A DNA stretch of 64,000 nucleotides from Lachnospira sp. UBA3212 (GCA_002363615.1 DEWK01000024.1:81827-145826); one strand, 5' to 3'; positions 1 through 9,167 are shown, counted from the stretch's first letter. The notes: generated by a model not told the origin, from the letters alone. Translations and numbers: made by a program.

Positions 1-1
1 A

Positions 2-868
2 AAAGAAAGTGTTACATCCCTTTCTTATCTGTCAGACGAGGACATGTTCTATCTGAAAATGAAGGATTCCGTTTATTCCGTAGACTTAGGAGACCAGTCT
101 TATGTGGAAGTTGTGGGGAACCTGGATCAGGAGCAATTTGCAACTTCTAAGGATGGACGGTATCTGGCATGGGTAGAAACCACGGATGGATTAGACCGGA
201 TTCGAATCCTTGACTTGGAGTCTGGCATCGAAAAAAATATTCAAGGTCAAAAGAACAGAGTCTTGGTGCCACTGGGATTTGTAGATAATGATCTTTGTTA
301 CGGGGTGGCTGCTTCAAAAAATGTCTACCCGGATCGCTATGGGGATGAGACCTATTTATTTGGATATGTTCGAATTGTAGATAAGAATCAAGAGGTCTTA
401 AAGACCTATAAGAAAAAGGGCTACTATTTAACGGATGTAAAGGTTAACAAGGCTATGGTTTCATTTTCCGTTGTTCAAAAGAATTCTGAGGAAGAAACCG
501 GCTATCAAGTGGTTTCTGAAGATCAGATTTTAAATAACACTGCCGACGCTACTGAGGCGGTAAATATTAGTACAATCGTAACGGAATTCAAGCAAACACA
601 GGTAGTGATTAACTATGCTTCCAATGTGATCAGTAGTGAGGATACCAAACTTACTTATCCTAAGGAAATTCAAACCGATGGAAAAAACAAGATTGACATT
701 TATATGGAGGATGCACAGGACGACTACTATTATGTTTACTATGGCGGCTGTATCATTGGGGTTTACGCCAGCCAGGCCCAGGCTAGAATTCTAGCTGAGG
801 AAAATAGAGGCTTTGTGGTAGATGGAATGGGAAGGACCATCTATCAATATGAAGAAGTCTTTGGTTAG
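2..868 (+). CDS. Unknown protein, 3' part only (runs off the left edge)
   Basis: The reading frame is open to the window edge, with codons before the first visible Met at 44, so this is a 5'-truncated gene and its true start is outside. About 288 residues are visible. They are rich in short beta-strand-like stretches with recurring Asp-Gly and Gly-Arg turns (SKDGRYLAWV, DRIRILDLESG), suggesting a beta-propeller or WD40-like fold; this is inference only. The C-terminal segment has a Tyr-rich stretch (DDYYYVYYGG) followed by a small alpha/beta-looking tail. No catalytic motif was recognised. It ends 15 bp before the SbcD-like gene and is probably in the same transcript. Function unknown. Confidence 0.75.
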   Translation, partial: KESVTSLSYLSDEDMFYLKMKDSVYSVDLGDQSYVEVVGNLDQEQFATSKDGRYLAWVETTDGLDRIRILDLESGIEKNIQGQKNRVLVPLGFVDNDLCYGVAASKNVYPDRYGDETYLFGYVRIVDKNQEVLKTYKKKGYYLTDVKVNKAMVSFSVVQKNSEEETGYQVVSEDQILNNTADATEAVNISTIVTEFKQTQVVINYASNVISSEDTKLTYPKEIQTDGKNKIDIYMEDAQDDYYYVYYGGCIIGVYASQAQARILAEENRGFVVDGMGRTIYQYEEVFG

Positions 869-883
869 GAAAGAGGTGTATGA

Positions 884-1939
884 ATGAAATTTATTCATGT
901 TGCGGACTTACATTTGGGAATGCACCCAGATGCCAATAAGCCATGGGGAAAGAACCGGGATCAGGAACTATGGGATACCTTTGAACGGTTAATAGAAAAA
1001 ACAGAAGAAGAAAAGGCAGATCTTTTGCTGATTGCGGGAGATTTATTTCACAGACAGCCTATGATATCGGAACTGAGACAGGTGGATTATTTGTTTCAAA
1101 AATTGTCTAGGACCAAGGTAGTTTTGATTGCCGGAAATCATGATCCCTTAACCAAGGATTCGGCATATAGGTCATTTGCCTGGTCAGACCATGTGTTCTT
1201 TATTGGAAGCGACAAGGTTATCCCTGTAAAGGTGGGAGATGTTTGGGTCTATGGATTTAGTTATTACGATAGTACAAATCCAAATCCGGTATATGATACC
1301 ATTGAGATTCAAGATCCTAGTGCCATTAATATTCTTTTGGGACATGGAGGAGATGTCAATCATTGTCCATTTCAGCCGGAAGAATTGGCCAAACTTGGAT
1401 TTTCTTACCTTGCCTTTGGTCATATTCATAAGCCGGATCTTTCCAGTACGGTTCCTTATGGAATGCCGGGTTCCTTGGAGCCTTTAGATATTACAGAAAC
1501 CGGTCTCCATGGTTATATTCAAGGGGAAATATCAGAGGAAGGAATTTGTACCTATTCCTTCCAGGCATTTTCAAAGAGATCGTATTTTGAGGAAGAAATT
1601 CTATGTGAACCGTATGATACGGAGCTTTCCATTAGGGATAAAATTCTGGATTTAATTTCCATGGAAGGTATAGAAAATATTTATAAAATTCATCTGAAAG
1701 GCCACCGGGATGTGGATTTGGAGTTTGATATTGACAAACTTCAGTCCCTTGGAAATATTCTTCTGGTGGATGAAACCCTTTTGGATTATGATTTTGAGGC
1801 ACTTTACCAGATGAATCAGGATAATCTTTTAGGTTTGTTTATTCGTGACTTAAAGGATAAGGAAGATGAGCTTTCAAAACAGGCACTCTACCTAGGAACA
1901 CGAGCACTATTAACTGCAATGGAGGGAAGAGAAGGATGA
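884..1939 (+). CDS. SbcD/YhaO-like DNA repair metallophosphoesterase
   Basis: Calcineurin-like metallophosphoesterase of the SbcD/Mre11/YhaO group, a Mn-dependent nuclease that works with an SMC-like ATPase on DNA ends. The metal-binding motifs are all visible: D8-x-H10 (VADLH), G52-D53 (AGDLFH), G84-N85-H86-D87, H154 (GHGGD) and G179-H-x-H182 (FGHIHKPD). At 351 residues it is shorter than E. coli SbcD and matches the YhaO type, with a C-terminal cap of about 120 residues. The start ATG follows AGGTGTATGA closely (AAAGAGGTG). The stop overlaps the ATG of the next gene by four bases (ATGA), the usual sign of translational coupling with its ATPase partner. Confidence 0.93.
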   Translation: MKFIHVADLHLGMHPDANKPWGKNRDQELWDTFERLIEKTEEEKADLLLIAGDLFHRQPMISELRQVDYLFQKLSRTKVVLIAGNHDPLTKDSAYRSFAWSDHVFFIGSDKVIPVKVGDVWVYGFSYYDSTNPNPVYDTIEIQDPSAINILLGHGGDVNHCPFQPEELAKLGFSYLAFGHIHKPDLSSTVPYGMPGSLEPLDITETGLHGYIQGEISEEGICTYSFQAFSKRSYFEEEILCEPYDTELSIRDKILDLISMEGIENIYKIHLKGHRDVDLEFDIDKLQSLGNILLVDETLLDYDFEALYQMNQDNLLGLFIRDLKDKEDELSKQALYLGTRALLTAMEGREG

Positions 1940-3825
1940 TAATAAAAAGAATTCATTTGCTTAGTTTTGGTAAGTTTGTGGATCAGGAATATGATTTGGC
2001 CCCTGGATTAAATCTGATATTTGGGGAAAATGAGGCGGGGAAGTCTACCATTCACACTTTTATTCGGGGAATGCTTTTTGGAATCGAAAAGCAGCGTGGC
2101 AGAGGTGCTTCCAAGGATACCTATTCCAAGTATGAGCCTTGGGAAAATCCCGGAAGATATGAAGGTGTTATGGAGGTAGAAACCGAACGGGATACCTACC
2201 TGATTGAACGAAATTTTCAAAAGGACCACAAGAGTTTTCGGGTCACCGCCCAGTCGGATGGCCATGAACTTTCTCAGGAGGAATGTGGCAGATTCTTAGA
2301 CGGATTAGATGAGGCTGCTTACTATAATACCATTAGTATCGGCCAGCTAGAGAGCGAAACGGATAGCCAGTTGGCATCCCTGTTAAAAAACTATGCGGCT
2401 AACCTAAGTTCCACCAAGAATATGGAATTAGATATGACATCGGCCTTAGAGGATTTGGGGAAGCAGAAACGGGTTTTAACCAGACAGTACAAGGATTATA
2501 ACCGACAGGAACTTTATTCAGAACAAAGTGAGTTAAATAAGCAATTAAATCTGGTAGCCCAGGACCAGAAGGAAATCACCAAACAACAGGAAGAACTTTA
2601 TCAGCAGAAAAAGAGAGAAGAAAAAAAACTAGAAGAACTTCGTCAGATGGAAATTAATCAGAAGCAGGAAGAAGCCAAGGCCCTTACCATGATCGAGAAT
2701 TTTAAGGAGAAAAACACCAGCTCCAGAAAGAATCTGGGAAAGGTAAAACTAGCTTTATCCAGGGAGCAGGAAAAACTTACCCCTCTGTTAAATGAAATGT
2801 CTAGACGAAAGGTTACAAGCCTAGAAGATGTGGACCGCTTAGAAGAGGAAGAGAGTTTAATGAATGTGGTGAATTGGCCACTATTTGGCCTAACCATTGT
2901 CTCTGTGGTTATCTTTATTCTATCCTTCTTTTTGGGAAAGAATACCCCACCCATTGTCCAGGCTGGATTAGTTCTTTTATGTATTATTTTCCTAACCCTT
3001 TTCTTACTTTTTCTATCAAGGAAAAAATCTCAAAAGGACCAAAACCTTCGTATGTTGGCGGATCTTAGAGAGACTGTAAAAGACGTAGAGAAGACAGAAA
3101 AGCGTGTGGCAGAAGGAGAGCGTAGACTTGCAGAAACCCAAGATGCCATTAAGGAAAATGACAGGGGAATTGAAAAATTAAAGGCTAAGTTAGAAAATCA
3201 GGTAGACTATCAGTCTAAGATTCAAGAGGTTCATGAGAGGATTCAGGCCAAGGATTCAAACAATCAGGAACTGGTTTGGAAGGCAAATAAAACCAGGGAA
3301 CAAGAAGGGGAAATTCAGGCCAGACAGGATGAAATTCAGGATCTTTTGAAAAAAATAGAGAATGCGGATCTTTTAAAGGATGCCTACGACCTTGCTATGA
3401 ACAAGATTACAGAACTTTCCTCTGAAATTCGTGGAAATTTTGGTCGCCTTTTAAATGATCAGGCATCAAAATACCTAAAGGCAATCACCAATGGAAAGTA
3501 TGAAAGACTGATTATTGAAGAGGACCTGGAATTGTGGGTTCTTCATAGGGACCGAAAAATCCCGGTATATCAGCTGTCAAAAGGAACCATTGAGCAGATT
3601 TACCTTGCCCTGCGTTTAGCAAGTGCAAAGATGGTTTTTGAGGATCCTAAGCCGATTCTTTTAGATGATACGTTTATGTCTTATGATAACAAGCGAATGA
3701 TTACTACCCTACAGTTTTTAAATAGACTTGGGGTTCAGGTTTTAATCTTTACCTGTCATAGTAGGGAAAAACTTGTTTTAGACAAGATGCAGCTACCATA
3801 TCATTACATCAATTTAAGTGAATAA
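1936..3825 (+). CDS. YhaN-like SMC-type ATPase with central membrane hairpin
   Basis: AAA/SMC-like ATPase, probable partner of the preceding nuclease. The N-terminal ABC half carries a Walker A motif GENEAGKST at residues 30-38. A long Lys/Glu/Gln-rich coiled coil follows to about residue 305. Two adjacent hydrophobic segments (about 314-334 and 341-361) form a membrane hairpin, and a second coiled coil runs to about 480. The C-terminal half has a signature-like LSKGT near 545 and a Walker B ILLDDTF near 573, followed by a D-loop-like SYDNKR. The architecture (629 residues, transmembrane pair in place of a zinc hook) fits B. subtilis YhaN better than SbcC. The exact DNA substrate is not known. 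Four-base overlap with the nuclease gene. Confidence 0.9.
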   Translation: MIIKRIHLLSFGKFVDQEYDLAPGLNLIFGENEAGKSTIHTFIRGMLFGIEKQRGRGASKDTYSKYEPWENPGRYEGVMEVETERDTYLIERNFQKDHKSFRVTAQSDGHELSQEECGRFLDGLDEAAYYNTISIGQLESETDSQLASLLKNYAANLSSTKNMELDMTSALEDLGKQKRVLTRQYKDYNRQELYSEQSELNKQLNLVAQDQKEITKQQEELYQQKKREEKKLEELRQMEINQKQEEAKALTMIENFKEKNTSSRKNLGKVKLALSREQEKLTPLLNEMSRRKVTSLEDVDRLEEEESLMNVVNWPLFGLTIVSVVIFILSFFLGKNTPPIVQAGLVLLCIIFLTLFLLFLSRKKSQKDQNLRMLADLRETVKDVEKTEKRVAEGERRLAETQDAIKENDRGIEKLKAKLENQVDYQSKIQEVHERIQAKDSNNQELVWKANKTREQEGEIQARQDEIQDLLKKIENADLLKDAYDLAMNKITELSSEIRGNFGRLLNDQASKYLKAITNGKYERLIIEEDLELWVLHRDRKIPVYQLSKGTIEQIYLALRLASAKMVFEDPKPILLDDTFMSYDNKRMITTLQFLNRLGVQVLIFTCHSREKLVLDKMQLPYHYINLSE

Positions 3826-3830
3826 AAAAA

Positions 3831-3868
3831 ATAGAAAGAGATCACCCAAAAGGCGATCTCTTTTCGTA
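3831..3868. terminator. Hairpin between convergent yhaN-like and prs genes
   Basis: AAAGAGATC (3835-3843) pairs with GATCTCTTT (3855-3863), with two further G-C pairs above an A/C mismatch. On the plus strand TTTTCGT follows. On the minus strand a stretch complementary to the A-run at 3824-3832 gives a T-tract, so it probably ends transcripts from both sides. Confidence 0.7.
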
Positions 3869-3915
3869 TAAAACATTAAGGAACCTACGTGGTCCAAAAA
3901 AACTAGATGTCAAAT

Positions 3916-5100
3916 TTAAGCCTGAGGATGGTTCTCCTTGTATTCCTCAATTCGATGGTTGATACGATCGATTGGATCAAGAAGGGAACTCATAGATGCA
4001 TCATGATTTAAAGTTTCAATAACAAGAGCTAAATACTTATTCATGTCTACATTTAAATAATACTCACGATCTAACAACTCAGGTGGCTGATAGATTGAAT
4101 TAGTGGTCAGAACCTTGGTAAAGATTCCTTCCTTATAAGCCTGATCAAACTTCTCCATACCATTGGTAAAAAGACCAAAGGTAGCAGCCATATAAACTCG
4201 TCTTGCATGACGAGCCTTTAACTGCTTAGCAACATCAAGCATAGAATCACCGGAAGAAATCATATCATCTAAGATAAACACATCCTTGCCTTCTACAGAA
4301 GAACCAAGGAAATCGTGGGCTACGATAGGGTTTCTACCGTCAACAACCTTAGAATAATCTCTTCTCTTGTAGAACATACCTACATCGGTACCAATTACGT
4401 TAGCAAAATAAATGGAACGATTCATAGCACCTTCATCCGGTGAAATAACCATCATATGATCAGCGTCCAAAATCAAATCATCCTCTGACATAAGCAGAGC
4501 CTTGATAAACTGATAGGTCGGACGGATGGATTCAAATCCCTTAAGAGGAATGGCGTTCTGAACGGAAGCATTGTGAACATCTAAGGTAATAATATTCTCA
4601 ACACCCATGCGTTCTAATTCCTGAAGAGCAATGGCACAGTCTAAGGATTCTCTGGTAGATCTCTTATCCTGTCTACTCTCATAAAGGAAAGGAAGAATAA
4701 CGTTGATTCTTCTTGCTTTTCCGCTGACAGCGGCAATCACTCTCTTTAAATCTTGAAAATGATCATCTGGTGACATATGGTTGTCACGTCCGCAAACAGT
4801 ATAAGTCAGACTATGATTGGTAATGTCGCAGATGATATAAAGATCATCGCCTCGTACGGACTGGTTAATAATGGCCTTAGCCTCACCAGAACCAAAACGA
4901 ATATTCTTAGAATCCACGAGATAACTTTCTCTGTTATAATCAGCAAAAGCAAAATTCTTCTTTAAATCATCGTTCAGATTTCTTCTCCAGTTCACGATGT
5001 AGTCATTAATGGTCTCAGCCATCTTCTCACATCCGCGAAGTGGAATGATTCCAAGCTTACCGGCTGGGACGGTACGTAGCATACTTTCGTAGTCTAACAT
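3916..5100 (-). CDS. prs: Ribose-phosphate pyrophosphokinase (PRPP synthetase)
   Basis: Makes phosphoribosyl pyrophosphate from ribose 5-phosphate and ATP for nucleotide, His and Trp synthesis. The PRPP-binding phosphoribosyltransferase loop VFILDDMISSGDS lies around residues 272-284. The ATP/flexible-loop region ESRQDKRSTRES and the conserved LDVHN segment are also present. The chosen start ATG (5098-5100) has GGAGG six bases upstream; the longer open frame reaching to 5178 has no ribosome binding site and would cover the promoter. The product is 394 residues, longer than the roughly 315 of E. coli Prs, with extra N-terminal sequence typical of clostridial homologues as far as I recall. It has its own strong promoter behind dnaI. 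Confidence 0.93.
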   Translation of the reverse strand: MLDYESMLRTVPAGKLGIIPLRGCEKMAETINDYIVNWRRNLNDDLKKNFAFADYNRESYLVDSKNIRFGSGEAKAIINQSVRGDDLYIICDITNHSLTYTVCGRDNHMSPDDHFQDLKRVIAAVSGKARRINVILPFLYESRQDKRSTRESLDCAIALQELERMGVENIITLDVHNASVQNAIPLKGFESIRPTYQFIKALLMSEDDLILDADHMMVISPDEGAMNRSIYFANVIGTDVGMFYKRRDYSKVVDGRNPIVAHDFLGSSVEGKDVFILDDMISSGDSMLDVAKQLKARHARRVYMAATFGLFTNGMEKFDQAYKEGIFTKVLTTNSIYQPPELLDREYYLNVDMNKYLALVIETLNHDASMSSLLDPIDRINHRIEEYKENHPQA

Positions 5101-5149
5101 GTTTTTCCTCCATAAAATGAAACTGTTAAATATTGTATTCTTTAAAGCG

Positions 5150-5178
5150 ATTATATACGTGTCAAATTTGATTGTCAA
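5150..5178 (-). promoter_or_regulatory. Consensus promoter for prs
   Basis: On the minus strand TTGACA (5173-5178), a 17-base spacer and TATAAT (5150-5155): both hexamers perfect. It sits just after the dnaI stop. A second TTGACA-like box falls inside the spacer. It gives a 5' leader of roughly 45 bases. Confidence 0.85.
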
Positions 5179-5181
5179 ATG

Positions 5182-6174
5182 TTAATCCATATGCTTCATT
5201 CGATTATCATTCCCGATTACCTTAGTAAAAGAGTAGTAACCGGTTAATCTTGAAAAGATACGATCGGTATAAATCTTTTTTAACTGATTAGGGGAGAGGT
5301 TGGTAGAAAGAATCGTTGATTTCTTTCGGTTAATTCTCTTATCCAAACAATCAAAAAGAGCAGATACCGACATGGCATTAGGAAATTCCGAGCCAAGGTC
5401 ATCTAAAATCAAAAGATCACAATGATAAATCAAATGACTTAATTTCTTTTTTCCTGGGTCTAATTCACCCTTTGAAAAACTCAATTCAATTAAAAGTTCG
5501 CACATATCCTTAGCGGATAGGTAAAGAACGGAATAACCTAAATCCAGCATCTCTTTGGCGATACAGTGGGTTAAAAAGGTTTTACCAACCCCGGTATTTC
5601 CATAAAAGAGAAGGTTGCGAAAGGTCTGGTCAAACTCTTTCATATAGGTTTGACAGTAGTTTAGGGTAGCTTCCATTAGTTGTCTTTGCGTCTGGTTATT
5701 AAACTCAGCCAAAGGCAGGTGGTCATCATAGTAATCAAGGCGGAAGTTAGAAAAGTTATGTTCCTTTACCAGCTCCTTGATATTAGATTCTGCCGACAGG
5801 CGGTCAATCATTGCCTGGTGGAAGCAGTGACAAAACTCCCCATCACTGGTATAACCAGTGTCTTTGCAATCTGGGCAAATGTAGTGTCTTTCAAAATCGG
5901 ATTCAGTAATGTGATAGGCCTCCATAAGGCGCTGTTTCTTTTCTTTCAGGAGCTGATAATCCTTTTGGTATTGAGCCACCTCTTTACTATGATGAAGGAG
6001 GGTAGCCCTGGTTTCATTGACTCTACAAGTAGTAATCTGATCTTGTACTTCCTTTAAATCCGGATGTTCCTGATAGATCTTAGCGATGCGATTTTGACGT
6101 TCAAATTCGCCATTGGCCTGACGCTCGTCATAGATTCGCATGATGCTGTTATATTCTGACTGACTGATTGCCAT
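5182..6174 (-). CDS. DnaI/DnaC-type replicative helicase loader ATPase
   Basis: AAA+ ATPase that loads the replicative helicase during initiation and restart, of the DnaI/DnaC type. The N-terminal part (1-95) is helical. A zinc-binding cluster follows with C100, C103, C115 and C117 (YICPDCK ... FCHCF), as in B. subtilis DnaI. Walker A is GNTGVGKT (192-199) and Walker B is LLILDDLGSE (D258, D259), with sensor-like STNLSPNQL near the end. At 330 residues it is typical. ATG has AAGGAG upstream, and the gene starts 11 bases after the stop of the DnaD-domain gene, so the two are co-transcribed and probably act together as helicase loader and its partner. Confidence 0.92.
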   Translation of the reverse strand: MAISQSEYNSIMRIYDERQANGEFERQNRIAKIYQEHPDLKEVQDQITTCRVNETRATLLHHSKEVAQYQKDYQLLKEKKQRLMEAYHITESDFERHYICPDCKDTGYTSDGEFCHCFHQAMIDRLSAESNIKELVKEHNFSNFRLDYYDDHLPLAEFNNQTQRQLMEATLNYCQTYMKEFDQTFRNLLFYGNTGVGKTFLTHCIAKEMLDLGYSVLYLSAKDMCELLIELSFSKGELDPGKKKLSHLIYHCDLLILDDLGSEFPNAMSVSALFDCLDKRINRKKSTILSTNLSPNQLKKIYTDRIFSRLTGYYSFTKVIGNDNRMKHMD

Positions 6175-6185
6175 GATCCTACTCC

Positions 6186-7349
6186 TTATTTGCGGTTCGC
6201 AAGTAATTTCTTTTCTAGTTCATCCATATCCTGTTCTCTTTGATCAAAATTAGCAAAAGCATTTGGCTTAATATTAATCACAGAAGAGGTCTGGGTGACT
6301 TTCTTGCTGACATTCTTAGCATGTTCGGCATCTAATTTTTTAATGTCTTCTAAGTTTGCAACACCCAGTTTTTTCCAGCGATTTAAGATGCTATCTGCAT
6401 ACTTGAAACTTGGTTTACTAATGGCTTGAATGGTCTTATTACAAGCTTCAATAATAATATTCATAGGGAAACAATAATCAGAGGTCCAGCGCTTAATATA
6501 CTCTTCCTCTTCAGTCGCAGGATTTCGGTTGTTGATTCCCAAAGCCTTCATAATAGGATAAATATTTTTATTAAAAAGTCTGTTTTCCTCTACTTTATGT
6601 TTTGCTTCTTCCTCGGTTTTGATGCCGTCTTTAGCCCAAGCAAGGGCAACCGATTTAATGTAATTAATATTAGAATGAGAGTTTTCTAAACAATAATCAA
6701 TTAAATAAGTAATTAAATCCTCATCAAAGCCAAGCTGATCATAAAAGTAAAGAAGCCAAGCGGTATCTGTGCTGGTAAGGTTTCTTTCCAGCATAGTTTC
6801 TGCCACATAGAGAATAGTTTTTACGGTTTTCTCCTCGTAAAGTCTAGAATTATCATCTAGACTATAAGATGGTCTTTCAGGGGCAGGAATCTGCTTGTCT
6901 ACCTTAATATCAATCCTTGTATTTTCAGGCTCTTCTACCTGAATAGAAGATAAGTTATCTGCAGCCCTTCTTTCTTTCGAAAGAACATTCTTAACGTTCT
7001 TTACTGTTTTAGTAAGGTCTGTGGTGTCCACAGGCTTTTTATAAGATGGATTAGGCTTACAAGTCTGAAGTTCAATAGAAACGATCTCGTTGTTTTCGTT
7101 TACCTCAAGATGGAGAAGATTTCGATTTTGCCAGTATCGCATACCCCGAATCAGATCTCCCTCATTGCAGATAAAGGTATCTGCGAGAGCTTCCATAGAA
7201 AGCTCCAGATCTGTATAGGACTGTCTTACTAAGTATAAGTATAATTTCACGTAGTTGCCAGGAGCTTCTGGCATATATTGATCAATAAAACAGTTGGAAA
7301 TCATCGTGAAGTCGTCTCGATGCTTTGCTTTTAAAATAATGCTACTCAT
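6186..7349 (-). CDS. DnaD-domain replication protein
   Basis: Primosomal/initiation protein of the DnaD/DnaB family. The N-terminal winged-helix-like region (about 1-110, KLYLYLVRQ ... ALADTFICNEGDLIRGMRYWQ) is followed by a charged linker and a C-terminal DnaD/DnaB_2 helical domain (about 165-240, ETMLERNLTSTDTAWLLYFYDQLGFDEDLITYLI) and a further region with the INYIKSVALAWAKDGI motif characteristic of the family. I chose the ATG at 7347-7349, which has GAGAGGG nine bases upstream, over the one 21 bases earlier, which has none. This gives 387 residues. Pairing with a DnaI-type loader immediately downstream is the common Firmicutes arrangement. Confidence 0.88.
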   Translation of the reverse strand: MSSIILKAKHRDDFTMISNCFIDQYMPEAPGNYVKLYLYLVRQSYTDLELSMEALADTFICNEGDLIRGMRYWQNRNLLHLEVNENNEIVSIELQTCKPNPSYKKPVDTTDLTKTVKNVKNVLSKERRAADNLSSIQVEEPENTRIDIKVDKQIPAPERPSYSLDDNSRLYEEKTVKTILYVAETMLERNLTSTDTAWLLYFYDQLGFDEDLITYLIDYCLENSHSNINYIKSVALAWAKDGIKTEEEAKHKVEENRLFNKNIYPIMKALGINNRNPATEEEEYIKRWTSDYCFPMNIIIEACNKTIQAISKPSFKYADSILNRWKKLGVANLEDIKKLDAEHAKNVSKKVTQTSSVINIKPNAFANFDQREQDMDELEKKLLANRK

Positions 7350-7401
7350 GTTGTTAATCCCTCTCATCAAGTACTGCGCGGTTCATCACTACGCAAGCGT
7401 C

Positions 7402-7429
7402 ATTATAACACAAAAAATGAGAATTGCAA
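7402..7429 (-). promoter_or_regulatory. Promoter of dnaD-dnaI
   Basis: Minus strand TTGCAA (7424-7429), 16-base spacer, TATAAT (7402-7407) preceded by TG one base away (TGtTATAAT, extended -10). A small inverted repeat, ACGC-AA-GCGT at 7391-7400, lies at about the transcription start and could be an operator. Confidence 0.75.
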
Positions 7430-7437
7430 AATGGGAA

Positions 7438-7462
7438 AAGCCCCGTCAGCACGGGTTTGGCA
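7438..7462 (-). terminator. Second, weaker hairpin behind murC
   Basis: CCCGT (7442-7446) pairs with ACGGG (7451-7455). On the minus strand it is followed by CTTTTCCCATTTT. It may be a back-up terminator for murC read-through before the dnaD promoter. Confidence 0.4.
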
Positions 7463-7571
7463 AATGTTTTTTTTGAGTGGAAAATGTGTAAAAAGTGGAA
7501 ATGTTTTTAAACGCCCTGAAAATAGGAGATTATCTTCTGACTTTATTTTTGAAAAAACAGTGGATAAAGTC

Positions 7572-7620
7572 CAAAAAAATCCACACGAAAAAACGATTTT
7601 CAACGTCTTACGTGTGGATT
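7572..7620 (-). terminator. Terminator of murC
   Basis: AATCCACACG (minus strand) pairs exactly with CGTGTGGATT (arms 7611-7620 and 7578-7587), and the 23-base interior forms a second stem (AAGACG with CGTTTT). A run of T follows on the minus strand. It begins 14 bases after the murC stop. Confidence 0.85.
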
Positions 7621-7633
7621 GCGTGGAAAAAAC

Positions 7634-9031
7634 TTATTTGGTCAGGTCATTTGCAATATTTACAACGTCTCCCGCACCCATAGTTATCAACAAATCACCT
7701 TCGGAACAATTTTTTTTGAAAAAATTTTCAATTTCTTCGAAAGTGGCAAAATGGTAACTTTCTACTCCCAGCTTTTTAATCGCATCAGCAATTTGCGCGG
7801 AACTTACACCTAGGGTATCCGTCTCTCTAGCTGCATATATATCGGCAAGGACAACGGCATCAGCCTTAGATAGGGACTGGACAAATCCATCAAAAAGGGC
7901 CTTGGTTCTGGTATAGGTATGTGGCTGGAAAACAACCCAAAGTTTCTTGTGCGGATATTGCTTTGCCGCGTGAAGAGTTGCCTGGATTTCATCTGGGTGA
8001 TGAGCATAATCATCCACGACAGTTACTCCGTGAAAGGAACCTCGCACCTGGAAACGACGATCGGTTCCGGTATAGGCAGAAAATCCAGCTTGGATATGGT
8101 CTAAGGAAATGCCTAGGTCCAAACAGGTTGCAATGGCTGCAAGGGCATTGGAGACATTGTGTTCGCCAGGAACATGTAACCCAATATTAGCAAGCTTTTC
8201 TTCCTTATGATAGAGATCAAAGCTACCACATGCTCTTTCATCATAAGAAATATGATGAGCACTATAATCATAATCGGTAGAGTTTAAACCATAGGTTAAA
8301 ACCTTACACTTACAATCTTCTATAATATAGGAAAGATTTTCTATGCTACCATTAATAACAAGGCAACCATGTTCCGGTAAAAGATTGGCAAAAACCTTGA
8401 AACTATGTCGGATATCATCGATGTCCTTAAAGAAATCCAAGTGGTCTTCCTTAATATTTAAAATGATTCCATGGGTAGGGAAGAAGGAAAGGAAGCTGTT
8501 GGTGTATTCGCAAGCCTCGGTAATCATGGTTGAGGACTGACCTACACGGAGGTTTCCTCCAATACGGTTTAACATACCACCTACTAAGATGGTAGGATCC
8601 GCCTGGTCTTCCAACAAAATCTCAGAAATCATAGAAGTAGTAGTAGTTTTACCATGAGTTCCGGAAACCGCAATGGCTGTCTTATATTCCTTCATTAATT
8701 CTCCTAAAAACTGAGCGCGGGTTAATTTAGGAATGGAAAGACGGTCAGCGGCAAGAAGTTCTGGGTTATCTGCCTTTACGGCAGCAGTATAAACCAAAAC
8801 ATCCGTATCAGAAGCAATATTCTTCTCATCCTGGCCAATAAATACCCTGGCACCTAATGATTCTAAGTGTTTGGTGACGGCAGACTCTTTATTATCGGAA
8901 CCGCTTACTGTTACTCCCTTAGACAAAAGGATTTCAGCAAGCCCACTCATACTGATTCCGCCGATTCCTGTAAAATGAACCTTTGGAGCTTCTTTTCCAT
9001 GTTCTTTAAAATTAAAATCAAACTGATACAT
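7634..9031 (-). CDS. murC: UDP-N-acetylmuramate--L-alanine ligase
   Basis: Cytoplasmic peptidoglycan precursor enzyme that adds L-Ala to UDP-MurNAc using ATP. Residues 19-31 (VHFTGIGGISMSG) are the MurC Rossmann signature, the ATP loop GTHGKTT is at 124-130, and the central-domain motifs EACEYTNSFL and DDYAHHPDEI (the latter in the C-terminal domain) are intact. At 465 residues it is full length. The ATG follows GAGGATAAGT. It has its own promoter facing glgC and is closed by a strong terminator, so it is monocistronic. The rest of the mur cluster is not here; murB is 40 kb away in this window. Confidence 0.96.
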   Translation of the reverse strand: MYQFDFNFKEHGKEAPKVHFTGIGGISMSGLAEILLSKGVTVSGSDNKESAVTKHLESLGARVFIGQDEKNIASDTDVLVYTAAVKADNPELLAADRLSIPKLTRAQFLGELMKEYKTAIAVSGTHGKTTTTSMISEILLEDQADPTILVGGMLNRIGGNLRVGQSSTMITEACEYTNSFLSFFPTHGIILNIKEDHLDFFKDIDDIRHSFKVFANLLPEHGCLVINGSIENLSYIIEDCKCKVLTYGLNSTDYDYSAHHISYDERACGSFDLYHKEEKLANIGLHVPGEHNVSNALAAIATCLDLGISLDHIQAGFSAYTGTDRRFQVRGSFHGVTVVDDYAHHPDEIQATLHAAKQYPHKKLWVVFQPHTYTRTKALFDGFVQSLSKADAVVLADIYAARETDTLGVSSAQIADAIKKLGVESYHFATFEEIENFFKKNCSEGDLLITMGAGDVVNIANDLTK

Positions 9032-9079
9032 ACTTATCCTCGATTTCTATCACATATTTACAAAAATGTATTCTGACCT

Positions 9080-9108
9080 ATTTTACACTCTTCCGATTCA
9101 AAAATCAA
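9080..9108 (-). promoter_or_regulatory. Promoter of murC
   Basis: Minus strand TTGATT (9103-9108), 17-base spacer, TAAAAT (9080-9085); about 48 bases from the -10 to the start codon. Confidence 0.65.
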
Positions 9109-9167
9109 TTCTTAGTGGCAAATGCCCTTGTAAATTCTTGAAAGGAATATAGTTGGAGGTGAATATA

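Noticed and set aside
5101..5178. Longer 420-residue form of prs
   Set aside because: The extra 26 codons lack a ribosome site, cover the consensus promoter, and a strong site precedes the shorter start.
7536..7571. Inverted repeat GACTTTAT...ATAAAGTC next to the murC terminator
   Set aside because: The spacer is 17 bases of AT-rich sequence and the stem is weak; the neighbouring hairpin is clearly the terminator.
7559..7690. DnaA-box-like sequences near dnaD/murC (AGTGGATAA, TTATCAACA)
   Set aside because: Each has one mismatch, they are not clustered, one lies inside murC coding sequence, and no oriC context is present.
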